In this document: one piece after another, positions 1-8,031 of the stretch
How the letters are laid out: the number at the start of each line of letters is the position of its first letter
Numbering within the stretch: the stretch's first letter is position 1
From: a bacterium
Lineage (GTDB): Bacteria; Myxococcota; UBA727; JAUIJE01
Assembly: GCA_030431455.1 (NCBI GenBank)
Contig: JAUIJE010000012.1
Location: 1-64,000, forward strand
DNA: 64,000 bases
Direction: 5' to 3'
The notes under the pieces: generated by a model
What the model saw: only the letters and a program-made list of their open reading frames with translations
Told to the model about the DNA's origin: nothing
The model's database searches: none
Position numbers and translations under genes: made by a program

Positions 1-88
1 GGGGGCGTGGGCCCCCTCGCCCCCTCACGGCTCCTGAAGTCGCCGAATCGGGGGCCCCACTCCCCCCTCGAACCCTTCAGGGGCCTTT

Positions 89-101
89 GGCCCGTCGGGC
101 C
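89..101 (-). terminator. Possible terminator hairpin after the NIPSNAP-like gene
   Basis: GGCCCGTCGGGCC is a 5-bp GGCCC/GGGCC stem with a 3-base loop, 8 bases beyond the stop of the minus-strand NIPSNAP-like gene. It has no clear U-tract. The first 108 bases of the window otherwise hold only GC-rich inverted repeats and no gene that I can support. Confidence 0.25.
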
Positions 102-108
102 GTGCCGG

Positions 109-798
109 CTACTGGCAGGGGGAGAACGGCACCGGGGTGAGCAGCAGGCTGTCCCATTGGGTGATGAGGCCGAGCGCCTTTTCGGTCCATTCCCATTGGG
201 CGGGGGCGGCCATGCGCACCTCTTGGGCGCGGCCCCATTGCTGGTAGCTGGGCACCCCGTAGAGCACACAGGTGCGGGTGGCGGAGGTGACGTCGCGGTG
301 GACCCCGAGGAGGGTGAACTGCAGGGCGCGGTAGGCGGGGGCCACCTCCTCGGTGATGTAGGCGCAAAACGCGTCGTGTCCCCCGGGCACGATCTCGAAC
401 GAGTCTTGGTGCACCACGGTGTGCGGCACCTCGGCGTCGGCCAACGCCGCCCGGGTGGTGGGCGGGCTGAGCGGGGTCAGCAGACGGGTGGCGCCCCCGT
501 CGCGCCAGTTGATGGCAATGTCATTCCGCCACAGGTGGATGGCGTCGTCTCGGCCTCGAAACCGGTCGTAGCTTTTGGCCCGGAGCGCGGCGAAGGCGTC
601 CCAGTCGTCGAGCTCCCACAGCATCACCACTTGGCTCCATTCGCCCCCGCTGGACCCCACCACTTCCCAGCATCCCCACAGGCGGGCGTTGCTCAATCTG
701 GATTCCACCAGGGGAAGAAAGATAGTTTGGAGACCTTCGACGTACGTCTCGATCTTGCCGGGGCGCACCCGGGCGGTCTCGTGCAGGTAGATGGGCAT
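109..798 (-). CDS. NIPSNAP-like (dimeric alpha-beta barrel) protein
   Basis: A soluble 229-residue protein that appears to be two tandem ferredoxin-like units, about residues 1-105 and 112-225. The first opens MPIYLHETARVRPGK and the second has HTVVHQDSFEIVPGGHDAF; both show the strand-helix-strand rhythm of NIPSNAP and related dimeric alpha-beta barrel proteins. There is no signal peptide or membrane segment. Such domains often accompany small-molecule enzymes but have no single reaction. The gene is divergent from the tryptophanase-like gene, 47 bases apart, so the two probably share a regulatory region and may act in one pathway. Family assignment is by pattern only. Confidence 0.6.
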   Translation of the reverse strand: MPIYLHETARVRPGKIETYVEGLQTIFLPLVESRLSNARLWGCWEVVGSSGGEWSQVVMLWELDDWDAFAALRAKSYDRFRGRDDAIHLWRNDIAINWRDGGATRLLTPLSPPTTRAALADAEVPHTVVHQDSFEIVPGGHDAFCAYITEEVAPAYRALQFTLLGVHRDVTSATRTCVLYGVPSYQQWGRAQEVRMAAPAQWEWTEKALGLITQWDSLLLTPVPFSPCQ

Positions 799-845
799 CG
801 CGGGGCTCGTTGAAAAGGGACGTCACATTGTAGAGGAGCGTTTGC

Positions 846-2297
846 GTGTCGGTCGAATCGTTCTCAGTTTGTGCGGTGGCGCCGCTGCACCGTCCCGGCT
901 TCGCCACCCGCTGGGACGCGTTGGCCCGGGCCGAGAACGAGGTCGCCCGGTTGCGGGCCGAGGACATGGTGCTCGACTTGGTCATCGACTCGGGGGTGAG
1001 CGCGCTGTCCGAGACCCAGCTGTCGATGTTCAACCGCTATGCACACGCGGTCAACGGTGCCCCCTACGACGAGCTCGCCGCCTTCGTGCAAGACCAGTTC
1101 GGCTTTCCCCACGTGCTGCCCATCGTCAAAGCCCGCGCCGCCGAGAACGTGCTCTTTTGGCAGCTGCTCACAGAAGGGCGCGACGAGACCCCCATCGTGC
1201 TCGGCAATGGGTTTTTCGACACCACCGTGCACAACATCGCCCACTCGGGGGGCGAGGCCATCGACGCCGGCGTTCACGGACAGCGTCCCCCCACCGTGTC
1301 CGCCCCCTGCCGGGGCAACTTCGACCTCGACCGGGTCAAGGCGCTGCTCGACGAGCACGGCCCCCGGGTGCGCGGCTTTTGTGTCACCACCACCATCACC
1401 GCTGGCGGCCACCCCATCGACATCGACAACCTGCGCGCGGTCCGGGCCCTCGCCGATGAGCGCGGTTTGTGGGTGGTGATGGACGCGTGCCGGTTCGCCG
1501 AACACGCCGCGCTCGCCCGCCAGCAGGTCCCGGCGCTGGCCGACCGGGCTTTGCCCGACGTGGTCCGCGCCTACTTTGACCTCGCCGACGTGGTGTACAT
1601 CTCCGCGGCCAAGGACGCGATGAGCCCCACCGGCGCGGTGCTCCTCGTGCGCGAGCCCGCGCTGCACCAACAGCTGGCGGGCAAGATTCACCTCCAGTAC
1701 GGCTACAAGTACACCGGGGGCTTGCCCCTGATGATGCTGGCGGTGATGACGCAAGGCATGCGCGAAGCCCTCGACGAACGGTGGCAAGCCCAGCGCATCG
1801 CCCAGGTGGATCAGTTCGCGCAGTGGCTGGCCGGGGCCGGGCTCACCCCCTGGCGCCCGTCGGGGGGGCACGCGGTATTTGTGAGCAGCGACGCGCTGCG
1901 GGGCGCGGTCCGGTGGGACCGTTTTGTCAACGAAGCGTTCCTGAACACCCTCTACCTCGTGGGGGGCGTTCGCGCCGGCGGCTTCTACCAAGGCCGGGGC
2001 ACCGCCCGGTACGTGCAAGAGCTCGAGGCCGGCACCCTCGACGACAAGGTGTTGGCCGAGCACATGGCGGTGCGCCTGTGCGTGCCCCGCCGCCGGGTGA
2101 CCACGATGCAGCTCTGGTACGTCACCCAGGCGGTGGCCCAGGCCCGTCACGCGATGCAGGCACATCCCGGGTTCGTGGTCCGGGGCACCAACCCCCTGGG
2201 CGAGCTGGTGCTGGACTTTGCCCCCGGGGGCGATGTCGAGGCCTACCGCGCGGCGGTCGAGGAGCGGGCCCGGGTGGTGGACGCGATGATGGCCTGA
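846..2297 (+). CDS. Tryptophanase / tyrosine phenol-lyase family PLP enzyme
   Basis: A 483-residue fold-type I PLP enzyme of the beta-eliminating lyase family (TnaA is about 471, TPL about 456). The PLP-binding lysine is K256 in ISAAKDAM, aligned with the second Lys of the SAKKD motif of TnaA/TPL. D213 and R216 in VVMDACRFAEH match the conserved Asp and Arg of the DATRCxEN motif. The N-terminal region (IDSGVSALS, NRYAHAVNG) is also as in the family, but the first Lys of SAKKD is Ala and the aromatic-substrate residues are not recognisably those of either enzyme, so the substrate is open. The start is GTG, preceded by AGAGGAGCG. It converges on the cupin gene, with a 4-base gap between stops. 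Confidence 0.8.
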   Translation: MSVESFSVCAVAPLHRPGFATRWDALARAENEVARLRAEDMVLDLVIDSGVSALSETQLSMFNRYAHAVNGAPYDELAAFVQDQFGFPHVLPIVKARAAENVLFWQLLTEGRDETPIVLGNGFFDTTVHNIAHSGGEAIDAGVHGQRPPTVSAPCRGNFDLDRVKALLDEHGPRVRGFCVTTTITAGGHPIDIDNLRAVRALADERGLWVVMDACRFAEHAALARQQVPALADRALPDVVRAYFDLADVVYISAAKDAMSPTGAVLLVREPALHQQLAGKIHLQYGYKYTGGLPLMMLAVMTQGMREALDERWQAQRIAQVDQFAQWLAGAGLTPWRPSGGHAVFVSSDALRGAVRWDRFVNEAFLNTLYLVGGVRAGGFYQGRGTARYVQELEAGTLDDKVLAEHMAVRLCVPRRRVTTMQLWYVTQAVAQARHAMQAHPGFVVRGTNPLGELVLDFAPGGDVEAYRAAVEERARVVDAMMA

Positions 2298-2301
2298 GCG
2301 A

Positions 2302-2748
2302 TCAGCTCACCTTGGTCGCGGCGTAGGTGCCGTCGAGAAAGATGTTGATCAAAAAGCCCACCGCCCCGGGTTTGACCCATTGTTCCTCCATGCGGTGGGG
2401 CACCCCGGGGGGGATGTACACCGTGGCGGGGGGCGAGAGTTCGTACACTTCGTCGTCGAGCTCGACCCGCAATGTATAGGCACCGGGATCGCCCACCAGC
2501 AGATAGGTCTGGGGCACGGTGTGGGTGTGGGTGTGGGGCACGGGCAAGTGGTCGGCGGGGGATGCCTTGATCTCGTCGGGGAGGGCCCGAAAGTCGCGGA
2601 CCCCGATGCAGAGCGCGGCCCCGGGGATCTGCGCCGCGGAGCACATCAGGTCGACGGGAAATCCCTGCGCGGCCTTGACCTCGTGGGCGGGGATGTCGAG
2701 GTAGGGCGTGGGCTGCTGCACGATGAGGTGCGCATACTTTTTGGTCAT
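2302..2748 (-). CDS. Cupin-domain protein
   Basis: A 148-residue small beta-barrel protein and the last gene of the long minus-strand operon. Cupin motif 1 is the His-rich stretch HTHTHTVP (about residues 72-79) and motif 2 is YIPPGVPHRME (about residues 111-121), giving plausible metal ligands. The start ATG overlaps the stop of the radical SAM gene (ATGA), so the two are translationally coupled. It could be a dioxygenase, an isomerase or a binding protein; the sequence does not decide. It may act on the radical SAM product. Confidence 0.75.
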   Translation of the reverse strand: MTKKYAHLIVQQPTPYLDIPAHEVKAAQGFPVDLMCSAAQIPGAALCIGVRDFRALPDEIKASPADHLPVPHTHTHTVPQTYLLVGDPGAYTLRVELDDEVYELSPPATVYIPPGVPHRMEEQWVKPGAVGFLINIFLDGTYAATKVS

Positions 2749-4622
2749 GCCGCGGTGACGGTGGGCGCGGGTGTGGCCCAGTCGCGGGGCCCGCCCCCCC
2801 AGGTGACCCGGCGGGCGAAGCCGGTGGCCCGCTGGAGCAAGGCGTCGCGGTTGCCGCTGCCCAGGCCGCGGTTGACCGCGTCGAGTTGGTTGTGGGTGCG
2901 AAACAGGTCATAGCATTCGCCCACCGACAGCCCCGACGCGAGCAGGTAGCTCATCACGAACAGCGAGTCCGAGCCCTCGTTGACCGCGTGTTTGACCTGG
3001 GAGCGGATGTCGAACACCGCCTGCGCGGCTTGGGCGCTGGTCATGGTCGGGTGTTTCCACTGCACCGGCGAGCCCAGGTATTCGATGTCGAAGTCCTGGC
3101 GCACCTCCGCGAGCTTGGACAAGCCCGGGTGATAATGGAGCACGGACAGATGGTAGAGCGCTTGGCTCTGTTCGATCATCGAAATGGTATTGCGCAGGGT
3201 CTCTTCGGTCTCGCCGGGGTAGCCCACCACCCAGGACGTGGACACCCCGATGCCGTACTTGTTGAGGATCTCGAGGGCGCGGTAGCTGTCCTCGATGGTC
3301 ATGCGCTTGTCCATCCGGTCGAGCTGGCCTTGGTCACCGCTCTCGAGGCCCATGTAGACCAGGGCCACGCCGGCGTCTTTCATCTTGGCCGCGGCCTCCT
3401 CGGTGATGGTGTCGGCCCGGGTGGCGATGCCCCAGAGGATGCCGGGGTTGTGGCGGATGAGCACGTCGAGGAGTTGGTTGGTGCGCTTGCGACCGACGAA
3501 GGCCTCGATGTCGAGCAGCCAAGCGAAGCTCACGTCGCGGCAAGAGCGAAGTGATTTTACCTCCTCGGCGAACACCTCGATGGGTTTGAACAGCATCTTG
3601 GGATAGCTGTCGTACAGCACGCAGAACCGGCAGCGATAGGGACAGCCGCGGCTGGTCACGGTGCACACCACCTTTTGGGGCGTATAGGGCAGCTGGTTCC
3701 ACAAGATGGGTTCTTGCAGGCAAAGCTCGTGGGGCTCGCGCTCGACGAAGGTGAACTCGATGTTGCCGCGGTTGTTGACGATGGAGAGGTTGGGCACTTG
3801 GTGCACGTCGGTGCGGTCGCGGAGGGCGGTGAGCAAGGCCAACAGGGAGGTCTCGCCCCGCTGTTCACTGATGAGGTAGTCGACGTAGCGGAGCGACTCT
3901 TCGATGTGTTCTTTGGGGCTCTCGGCTTCGTGGTAGTTGATCCAACTCTCGTGGGCGTCGGCGCCCTTCTCGAGCAGGTCGTGAAAGTGCCGCAGGAGGA
4001 TGCCCCCGGCGATCACGGGCACGCCCGCGCGGCGGTTCTTCACGTCCCGGGCGATGTCGCCGAGCATTTGGAAGTTGTGCACGTGGGTGGTCGAGATGAG
4101 CACCGCGAGCACGTCGTCTTCGTTCTCGAGGTACGCGTTCAAGTCCGCGCGATCGAGCTGGTAGTTCTCGATCACCCGCAGGTCGAAGCCGCGCTGGCCC
4201 AGGAACGTGGCGAGGAAGGCCACGTTGGCGGACGACAGGTTGACCTGGGACGGCACCCAGCGGTGTCGGGGCCGGGTGCCGCGTGACCAATCCGGCCCGA
4301 ACGACAAGTGGTTGATGAGGTCCAGGCTATCCATGATTTTGCCATCATGGAACGTGTACTGGCGGGCATTGGCCAGGGCCACCGCCGCGGACAGCCCTTC
4401 GCCGGTGTGCAGGTTGGTCTGGAGGTCGCGGGGCTGGGTGCCAGCCGCGATCAGGCGCTCGACTTCCTCGGCCGAGACGTAGGCCTCGGCGGAGGTCGCG
4501 TTCCACCGGTCGTGCGCGCTTAATGCCCCGTAATCATTAATGAAAATGAGCACGGGACGCCGCTCGGGGGGCCGGGGGGCGGTGGGTTTGGACGCGGCGG
4601 GCTTGTCGAGGACTTTCAGCAC
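2745..4622 (-). CDS. Cobalamin-binding-type radical SAM enzyme
   Basis: A 625-residue radical SAM protein. The [4Fe-4S] cluster motif is C327-PYR-C331-RF-C334 in SRGCPYRCRFC, followed by a TIM-barrel-like C-terminal half with GLESGDQGQLDRM. The N-terminal half (about residues 125-245) looks like a Rossmann-type B12-binding domain (DVLAVLISTTHVHN, VPVIAGG), the arrangement of BchE-like class B radical SAM proteins. These perform methylations, cyclisations or rearrangements through a 5'-deoxyadenosyl radical. It lies 42 bases downstream of the hotdog-like gene and overlaps the cupin gene by 4 bases. The substrate is unknown; the acyl-AMP ligase and ACP upstream suggest an acyl-derived one. Confidence 0.85.
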   Translation of the reverse strand: MLKVLDKPAASKPTAPRPPERRPVLIFINDYGALSAHDRWNATSAEAYVSAEEVERLIAAGTQPRDLQTNLHTGEGLSAAVALANARQYTFHDGKIMDSLDLINHLSFGPDWSRGTRPRHRWVPSQVNLSSANVAFLATFLGQRGFDLRVIENYQLDRADLNAYLENEDDVLAVLISTTHVHNFQMLGDIARDVKNRRAGVPVIAGGILLRHFHDLLEKGADAHESWINYHEAESPKEHIEESLRYVDYLISEQRGETSLLALLTALRDRTDVHQVPNLSIVNNRGNIEFTFVEREPHELCLQEPILWNQLPYTPQKVVCTVTSRGCPYRCRFCVLYDSYPKMLFKPIEVFAEEVKSLRSCRDVSFAWLLDIEAFVGRKRTNQLLDVLIRHNPGILWGIATRADTITEEAAAKMKDAGVALVYMGLESGDQGQLDRMDKRMTIEDSYRALEILNKYGIGVSTSWVVGYPGETEETLRNTISMIEQSQALYHLSVLHYHPGLSKLAEVRQDFDIEYLGSPVQWKHPTMTSAQAAQAVFDIRSQVKHAVNEGSDSLFVMSYLLASGLSVGECYDLFRTHNQLDAVNRGLGSGNRDALLQRATGFARRVTWGGGPRDWATPAPTVTAA

Positions 4623-4664
4623 GGGAGCAGAATACAGCCCCGCGCGGGACCGCAGGCGGGGTCG

Positions 4665-5153
4665 CTAGAGCCGCTCGATCTGAGACAGGTCGCCATCGAC
4701 AAAGAACCGCCCCGACAAGCGAAACCGGCGCTCCACGTCCGCGCGGAAGTTCCACATCGTGCGGTGTTGGCCACTGGGCCCGGTGACCACCTCGGGAAGT
4801 GAACACTCCAGGGACACTTCGATCCGATCACAGTCCACGATCGGCGCGAGGTAGTTGGCGCGGATTTCTTCCACCCACACCTCCCGGTCCTTCTCTTTCC
4901 GGCCCAGGCTGAGCATCGCGTACACCACGGTGAGTTGGCCGACCATGACCACGCCGAGCACGCTGGAGACATGAAAATCGTCCAAGGCGTTGTCCACCGT
5001 CCACACCGACTGCAGCCGCCGCCGGTCGAGGTCGGCGCTCAGCTCGACCAGCCGGGGCTCTTCGTGTCGGTAGGCGCCGCGCAAATAGGTCGACAGCAGC
5101 GGCTCAAGGTCGAACGCGCGGGGCGTCCCGTCTTTGACCAACGTCGCTTTCAT
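4665..5153 (-). CDS. Hypothetical protein, possible hotdog-fold thioesterase/dehydratase
   Basis: A 162-residue soluble protein. The central region (about residues 58-110) has a hydrophobic helix, SSVLGVVMVGQLTVVYAM, followed by a charged turn and the strand EVWVEEIRANYLAPIVDCD, which resembles the hotdog fold of acyl thioesterases and dehydratases. No catalytic residue can be named. The start ATG overlaps the stop of the ACP gene (ATGA), so it is made together with the acyl carrier protein. A role in releasing or modifying the acyl chain on the ACP is inference. Confidence 0.5.
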   Translation of the reverse strand: MKATLVKDGTPRAFDLEPLLSTYLRGAYRHEEPRLVELSADLDRRRLQSVWTVDNALDDFHVSSVLGVVMVGQLTVVYAMLSLGRKEKDREVWVEEIRANYLAPIVDCDRIEVSLECSLPEVVTGPSGQHRTMWNFRADVERRFRLSGRFFVDGDLSQIERL

Positions 5154-6148
5154 CCGTCCCCCGGCTCGCCGAGGGCGACGTCGGTGAGCTGACGCAGCAC
5201 CCGGGTCATGAACTGTTTGAGCAGCGGTCCCACCGTGGACTTGGCTTCGCCGGTGAGCACAATGCTCACGCTGCTTTGGTCTTCGAAGCGCAACGCGGTG
5301 ACCGGGACCCGGAAGAACTGCCCCTCCACCTCGAAGCGCACCGCATCATCGCCGGGGGCGACCTCGGCCCCGCCCCCCGGCACCCCTCGCAATGTCAATA
5401 CATTGTCACGCAGGGTCGCGGTCTGCAGCGTGCGCACCACGTCGCCGCGCAGGTTGAGGCACCGGGCGGCGAGGGTGACCGCGGGGGTGTAGGGCATGGC
5501 CTGGCTGTCGAGGGACACAAACGCGGGGGTGCCCACCGGGCTCTGGCCGCTCAGATCGACGACGCTGGCCTCGAGCGCGAGCCGCATGCTCTCGTCCATG
5601 TTGTCGAAGACATGCCCGGCCTTGTGGAGCACGGTGGTGGCGTGTTCGGCCGGGGTCTCGGGGCAGATGAGCAGCAGCTGTCCCGCGCTCACCGCCCCGG
5701 CGAGGTCGGACCGGCGCCAGGGGTGTTGGTCAAACTCCTTGAGGAACGCCGCCACCATGGGCCAAGCCAGCATCTCCGCCTCGCCCTCGGGGACGCGGCA
5801 CCGAATCAAGAACATCAACAGCGGCCGGTGGTACCGCACCGCCCGGATCATCTCGTCGATGGCTTGGGTGAGCCCGGCCTTGAGCCGCACCTTCTGCCAG
5901 CGGCCGGTGGCCCGCTCTTCCAGGGCCACCGCCACCGCCACGGTGAGCTCCTCGATGTTCTCGATGTCGAAGAAGGCGGCGTCGTCGAGCCGAACGTCAA
6001 AACTCTTCTCGATGTGGGCGAGGATCTCGGCCAGGCCCACCGAGTCGATGCCCAACCCGCCGAACGACGTCCACACGTCCGCGCCCTCGAAGCTCGGGGC
6101 GGCCTCGATGACACATTGCTGCACCCGGGCGAGCAACGTCGGCATCAT
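5150..6148 (-). CDS. Acyl carrier protein fused to a degenerate GGDEF-like domain
   Basis: A 332-residue protein. Residues 1-85 are an acyl carrier domain with the phosphopantetheine serine S36 in GLGIDSVGLAE. Residues about 95-190 show the layout of a GGDEF domain (a hydrophobic strand LLMFLIRCRVP, then RRSDLAGAVSAGQLLLICPET where a cyclase has RxGGDEF), but the GGDEF signature is gone, so diguanylate cyclase activity is unlikely. Residues about 200-330 are beta-rich and unassigned. Two ATGs are possible; the first gives an ATGA overlap with the acyl-AMP ligase stop. The downstream hotdog gene overlaps its stop. The ACP would receive the acyl group from the ligase. Confidence 0.7.
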   Translation of the reverse strand: MMPTLLARVQQCVIEAAPSFEGADVWTSFGGLGIDSVGLAEILAHIEKSFDVRLDDAAFFDIENIEELTVAVAVALEERATGRWQKVRLKAGLTQAIDEMIRAVRYHRPLLMFLIRCRVPEGEAEMLAWPMVAAFLKEFDQHPWRRSDLAGAVSAGQLLLICPETPAEHATTVLHKAGHVFDNMDESMRLALEASVVDLSGQSPVGTPAFVSLDSQAMPYTPAVTLAARCLNLRGDVVRTLQTATLRDNVLTLRGVPGGGAEVAPGDDAVRFEVEGQFFRVPVTALRFEDQSSVSIVLTGEAKSTVGPLLKQFMTRVLRQLTDVALGEPGDG

Positions 6149-7962
6149 CCCTCCGCCACCACGTCGAGCGCGCGGTCGAGAAAGAGTTGCCGGCACTTCT
6201 GCCGTTGCACCTTGCCGCTGGTGGTTTTTGGCAATGAACCTGCACGGATCAGAACCACCCGCTTGAGGGGAATGCCGAGCTCGTTCTCCACCGCTTGTCG
6301 GGTCGCGGCGATGGCCTCGTCGGCATCCAGTGACCCGGGCGCGTCCCACAGCGCGGGGGTGGCCTCCTGTTGGCGTCGATCGGACCCCGACCGCTGCTCC
6401 GGGGGCTCGGCGGGGGGCTCGGCCGCGGCCCGGCGATCGCGCGAGCGGCGCTCGACCTCGTTGATCAGCACCACCTCGTCGCCCCCGGGCCCGTCGACGC
6501 CGAAGGCGGCGGCACAGCCCACGCGCAGCGACGGGTGTGCCCCCTCGGCCGCGACCTCGAAGTCCTGGGGGTAGTAGTTGGCCCCGTGAATGATGATCAA
6601 GTCCTTGATGCGCGCCCCCACGAACAGCTGGCCCTCGTGGAGGAAGCCGAGATCGCCGGTGCGCATGAACGGACCCCGCCCGTCGGTGGTGGTGGCCTGA
6701 AAGGTGCGGGCGGATTCCCGCGGCTGGTTGCGGTACCCGCGGGCGTTGCTCGCGCCCTTCAACCAGATTTCGCCCACGCGATCCGGCGGGCACGGGGCGC
6801 AGGTGTCGGGATCCACGATCGCGGCCTCCACACCGTCGGGGATGGGGCCGAGGGCGACCACCGACTGGGCGTCCGGGTGCGCGGCGTCGACCAAGGCCAG
6901 GGTGCCGTAGAGCAGCTTTTGGCGGTCTACAAAAATCTGCTCGGGGACCTCGCCAATGGGACTGGAGCAAACCCCGACGGTGTGCTCGGCGAGACCAAAC
7001 GCCGGGCACAGCGCTTCGCGGCGAAAGCCCGCGGGCGCGAAAGCGTCGGCAAAACGGGTGAGGGTGTCGAACCGGATCGGCTCCGCGCCAATGCATACGC
7101 ACCGCATGGTGCTGAGGTCGAAGCCCGCGCGCTCTTCGGCGGGGATGCGCTTGACGCAGAGGGCCATCCCAAAGTTGGGGGTGCTGGTCTTGGTGCATTT
7201 GTAGGCGTCGATGGCGCGCAGCCACGACCGCGGGTCGCGCAGGAAGGTGAGCGGTGACAGCAGGTAGATGGGAAAGCCGCACACCACCGCCTCGAGGATG
7301 CCCTCGATCAGGCCCATGTCATGGTGGTGGGGCAGCCAGGTGACCCCCACGTCGTTCTCGTCGAGGTCGTAGATGACCTTGGTGATGAGGTGAATGTTGG
7401 CGAGCAGGTTGTGGTGGGTGACCTCGACGCCCTTGGGCGCGGACGTGGAGCCGCTGGTGTACTGCAGCAGGCCGAGGTCGTCGGGCTTGATGTCGGGCCG
7501 GCGGTAGTGCGCGGCGTCGGCGCGGCCGTCGGCGGGGAGGGCGGCAAAGGTGCCGAGCCGGGGGTCGAGGTGTTGTTGGAAGCGGGCCGCGATGTGGTCG
7601 GCGGTCTTTTCCGTGGTGAGCACCAGCGCGGGCCGGGCGTCGCGGGCGATGGCGTTGAGTTGGGCGAGGGAGCGTTCGGGCCGGGCGCTGGCGGGGCTGG
7701 CCGCGGGCACGGGGATGCCCCCCGCGAGCACGGTGGCGAAAAACGCGCGGGTGAAATCGAGCCCCGGGGGGTAGAGCAACACCACGCGGTCGCCGGGCCG
7801 GACGCGGTCTTGGAGTTGGGCCGCGAGGCCGCGGGCGTCGTCGTACAGTCCGCGGTAGGTCCGCGCGCCCAGCGCCTGCACACCGTCAGCGAGGAACGTC
7901 ACCGCGGGCCGATCCGGGGTGTGGTCAGCGCGGTGGTGAAGCACATCGAGCAGCGTGTCCAT
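6145..7962 (-). CDS. Fatty acyl-AMP ligase (FAAL)
   Basis: A 605-residue member of the adenylate-forming superfamily. The P-loop is YTSGSTSAPKG (residues 168-178), followed by WLPHHHDMGLIEG. The FAAL hallmark is KDLIIIHGANYYPQDFE after TGDLGFL. The C-terminal catalytic Lys is in TTSGKVQR. FAALs activate fatty acids as acyl-adenylates and pass them to an ACP rather than to CoA. The C-terminal part carries an unusual charged, Pro-rich insertion (residues about 490-525). The gene follows the giant kinase by 69 bases with GAGG upstream of its ATG, and its stop overlaps the ACP start, so ligase and ACP are coupled in cis. Confidence 0.88.
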   Translation of the reverse strand: MDTLLDVLHHRADHTPDRPAVTFLADGVQALGARTYRGLYDDARGLAAQLQDRVRPGDRVVLLYPPGLDFTRAFFATVLAGGIPVPAASPASARPERSLAQLNAIARDARPALVLTTEKTADHIAARFQQHLDPRLGTFAALPADGRADAAHYRRPDIKPDDLGLLQYTSGSTSAPKGVEVTHHNLLANIHLITKVIYDLDENDVGVTWLPHHHDMGLIEGILEAVVCGFPIYLLSPLTFLRDPRSWLRAIDAYKCTKTSTPNFGMALCVKRIPAEERAGFDLSTMRCVCIGAEPIRFDTLTRFADAFAPAGFRREALCPAFGLAEHTVGVCSSPIGEVPEQIFVDRQKLLYGTLALVDAAHPDAQSVVALGPIPDGVEAAIVDPDTCAPCPPDRVGEIWLKGASNARGYRNQPRESARTFQATTTDGRGPFMRTGDLGFLHEGQLFVGARIKDLIIIHGANYYPQDFEVAAEGAHPSLRVGCAAAFGVDGPGGDEVVLINEVERRSRDRRAAAEPPAEPPEQRSGSDRRQQEATPALWDAPGSLDADEAIAATRQAVENELGIPLKRVVLIRAGSLPKTTSGKVQRQKCRQLFLDRALDVVAEG

Positions 7963-8031
7963 GCTCTACCTCGGATGCGCGGGGGGCAGGATTGCCCATC
8001 GCGCACCACCCTCATCGGCACAGGGCGTGCG

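Noticed and set aside
7-813. Long plus-strand open frame opposite the NIPSNAP-like gene
   Set aside because: Gly/Arg/Val-rich translation typical of the reverse strand of a GC-rich gene; no family features and it runs through the divergent promoter.
2519-2540. GTG-rich short repeat as a microsatellite or regulatory element
   Set aside because: It simply encodes the His-Thr metal-binding motif of the cupin.
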